Origin: Dryobates pubescens | Taxonomy: Eukaryota; Chordata; Aves; Piciformes; Picidae | Reading direction: 5' to 3' | DNA length: 64,000 bases | Assembly (NCBI RefSeq): GCF_014839835.1 | Contig: NC_071617.1 | Coordinates: 5,392,001-5,456,000, forward strand | Shown: positions 62,991 to 64,000 of the stretch, in pieces | Position numbering within the stretch: position 1 is the first letter of the stretch | Layout: each line of letters starts with the position of its first letter | The notes under the pieces: generated by a model | What the model was told of the DNA's origin: nothing | Seen by the model: only the letters and a program-made list of their open reading frames with translations | Databases searched by the model: none | Translations under genes and position numbers: made by a program

Positions 62991-64000
62991 ATGTCCAGAG
63001 AGGCCCCTGCCACTTGCCTTGTAGAGAAGGTAGCCTTCCTCTTGCTCAGAGGCCCCAGATCCTAGCTCCCTGCTCTGTTTTCCACACAGCATCTGAGTTC
63101 CAATGGCAGGAAAAAAGCTGTTCCCTCTCGGTGAAGTAGGAATGGATTCAAACTGGAGCCAGGAGAGAGCCTCTCTTGGGTCAGTAGTTCTAACCTCTCC
63201 TCACTCATGCTCAAATGAGCATCCCAGCATTGCCCACTCGACAGCTTGGTGTCTGGCCAACGAGTGCACAACGTACTTGGAGGGAGATAAAAGGGTCCTC
63301 AGCTCATGGAGCTGCCTATAAGGTCACACACACTGCAGGACTAACAATTCTTAAAGGTGTCTCAGAGCATTTTCTGATTGCTTCTGTAAGAAGTGTGGTG
63401 TCATCTTAGACACATCTTCAAACACAACCTGAGCCCTCAACAGGGAGCAGAGCTGCCCCACTGAAACTCCCTGAATTGTTTTAAATGCATCTTTCCCAAG
63501 AGGCCTACCAAAAGTCCAAGCACCCTACAACAGGCTCTTTGGGTGCTGTTTAGGTGCTTAATGTGGGCTTAGTAAATGTCTAAGGCCCATTTGACTTCTG
63601 TCTGGGCCAAATCTTTAATCTGATCCCGTGGTAACAAAAGAGGCAACTCCTCAGTTGAGAACTGGTGACTTCCCTCACAGTTTAAACATCTCCTGCTCAA
63701 ACATTTCTGCCACATCCTACTATTTTTTTGCAAACCTGAGCTTTCTGTACTTCATAGGCAAGAATGGACAAGAATGCTTAGATGCAAAAGCTCTGCAAGA
63801 CCAGCTGTGCCATGGATGTCTGATGAACAGTTATGGCAGTCATGCTTTTGAGCCACTTCTCTAAGAGGCTGTTAGCCACCTTAGTTTCTGGCAAAGTCTG
63901 CAGCTGCCAAATGTTTAATGTCTTCTAATATGCTTTTGAACAGCCAACAGCTCTTGCTGTCTGCAGACACAAAGTTAAAACAAAATGCTCTGAACAGTAT
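62991..64000 (-). other. ME1 intron to window edge, unique sequence
   Basis: No ME1 exon, repeat or RNA gene recognised; the preceding ME1 exons must lie beyond 64000. Confidence 0.55.

Overview
This is a bird nuclear genome window. Four vertebrate protein-coding genes sit in the order DOP1A (+), PGM3 (-), RWDD2A (+), ME1 (-), which as I recall is also the order on human chromosome 6q14. The introns are packed with 5'-truncated CR1 LINEs carrying avian-type 3' ends (pentamer or octamer terminal repeats, no poly-A). Three solo LTRs of avian ERVL type are also present. The very high CR1 load suggests a CR1-rich lineage such as woodpeckers and relatives, but that is inference; the species cannot be named from the sequence alone.

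Layout: 152-29531 holds the last 16 coding exons of DOP1A (the C-terminal 660 residues), plus one extra candidate in-frame 60-base exon at 26293. Between about 29532 and 31562 the 3' ends of DOP1A and PGM3 converge. 31563-43385 holds all 12 coding exons of PGM3, a complete 542-residue protein. 44390-45740 is a CpG island that should be the shared promoter of PGM3 (leftward) and RWDD2A (rightward). 46240-48985 is the complete two-exon RWDD2A coding region (295 residues). 50171-61804 holds the last four coding exons of ME1 (191 residues); the rest of ME1 lies beyond the right edge. RWDD2A and ME1 also converge, with polyadenylation signals less than 1 kb apart.

The genes are not an operon and have unrelated cellular jobs. 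DOP1A is a Golgi/endosome trafficking scaffold. PGM3 makes GlcNAc-1-phosphate for UDP-GlcNAc. RWDD2A is an RWD-domain protein of unknown role. ME1 is cytosolic NADP-dependent malic enzyme, which feeds NADPH to lipogenesis.

The most notable non-genic items are four. First, a 182-bp element at 7044-7225 made of a tRNA-Lys-like head joined to a CR1 3' tail and flanked by a 16-bp direct repeat, which is a candidate CR1-tailed SINE. Second, a 3-kb A/C-rich minisatellite of 56/60-bp monomers with a copied block offset by about 922 bp, in a DOP1A intron. Third, pentanucleotide microsatellites grown from CR1 3' tails. Fourth, a lean of CR1 copies towards the sense strand of the host gene (31 sense, 15 antisense by my count).
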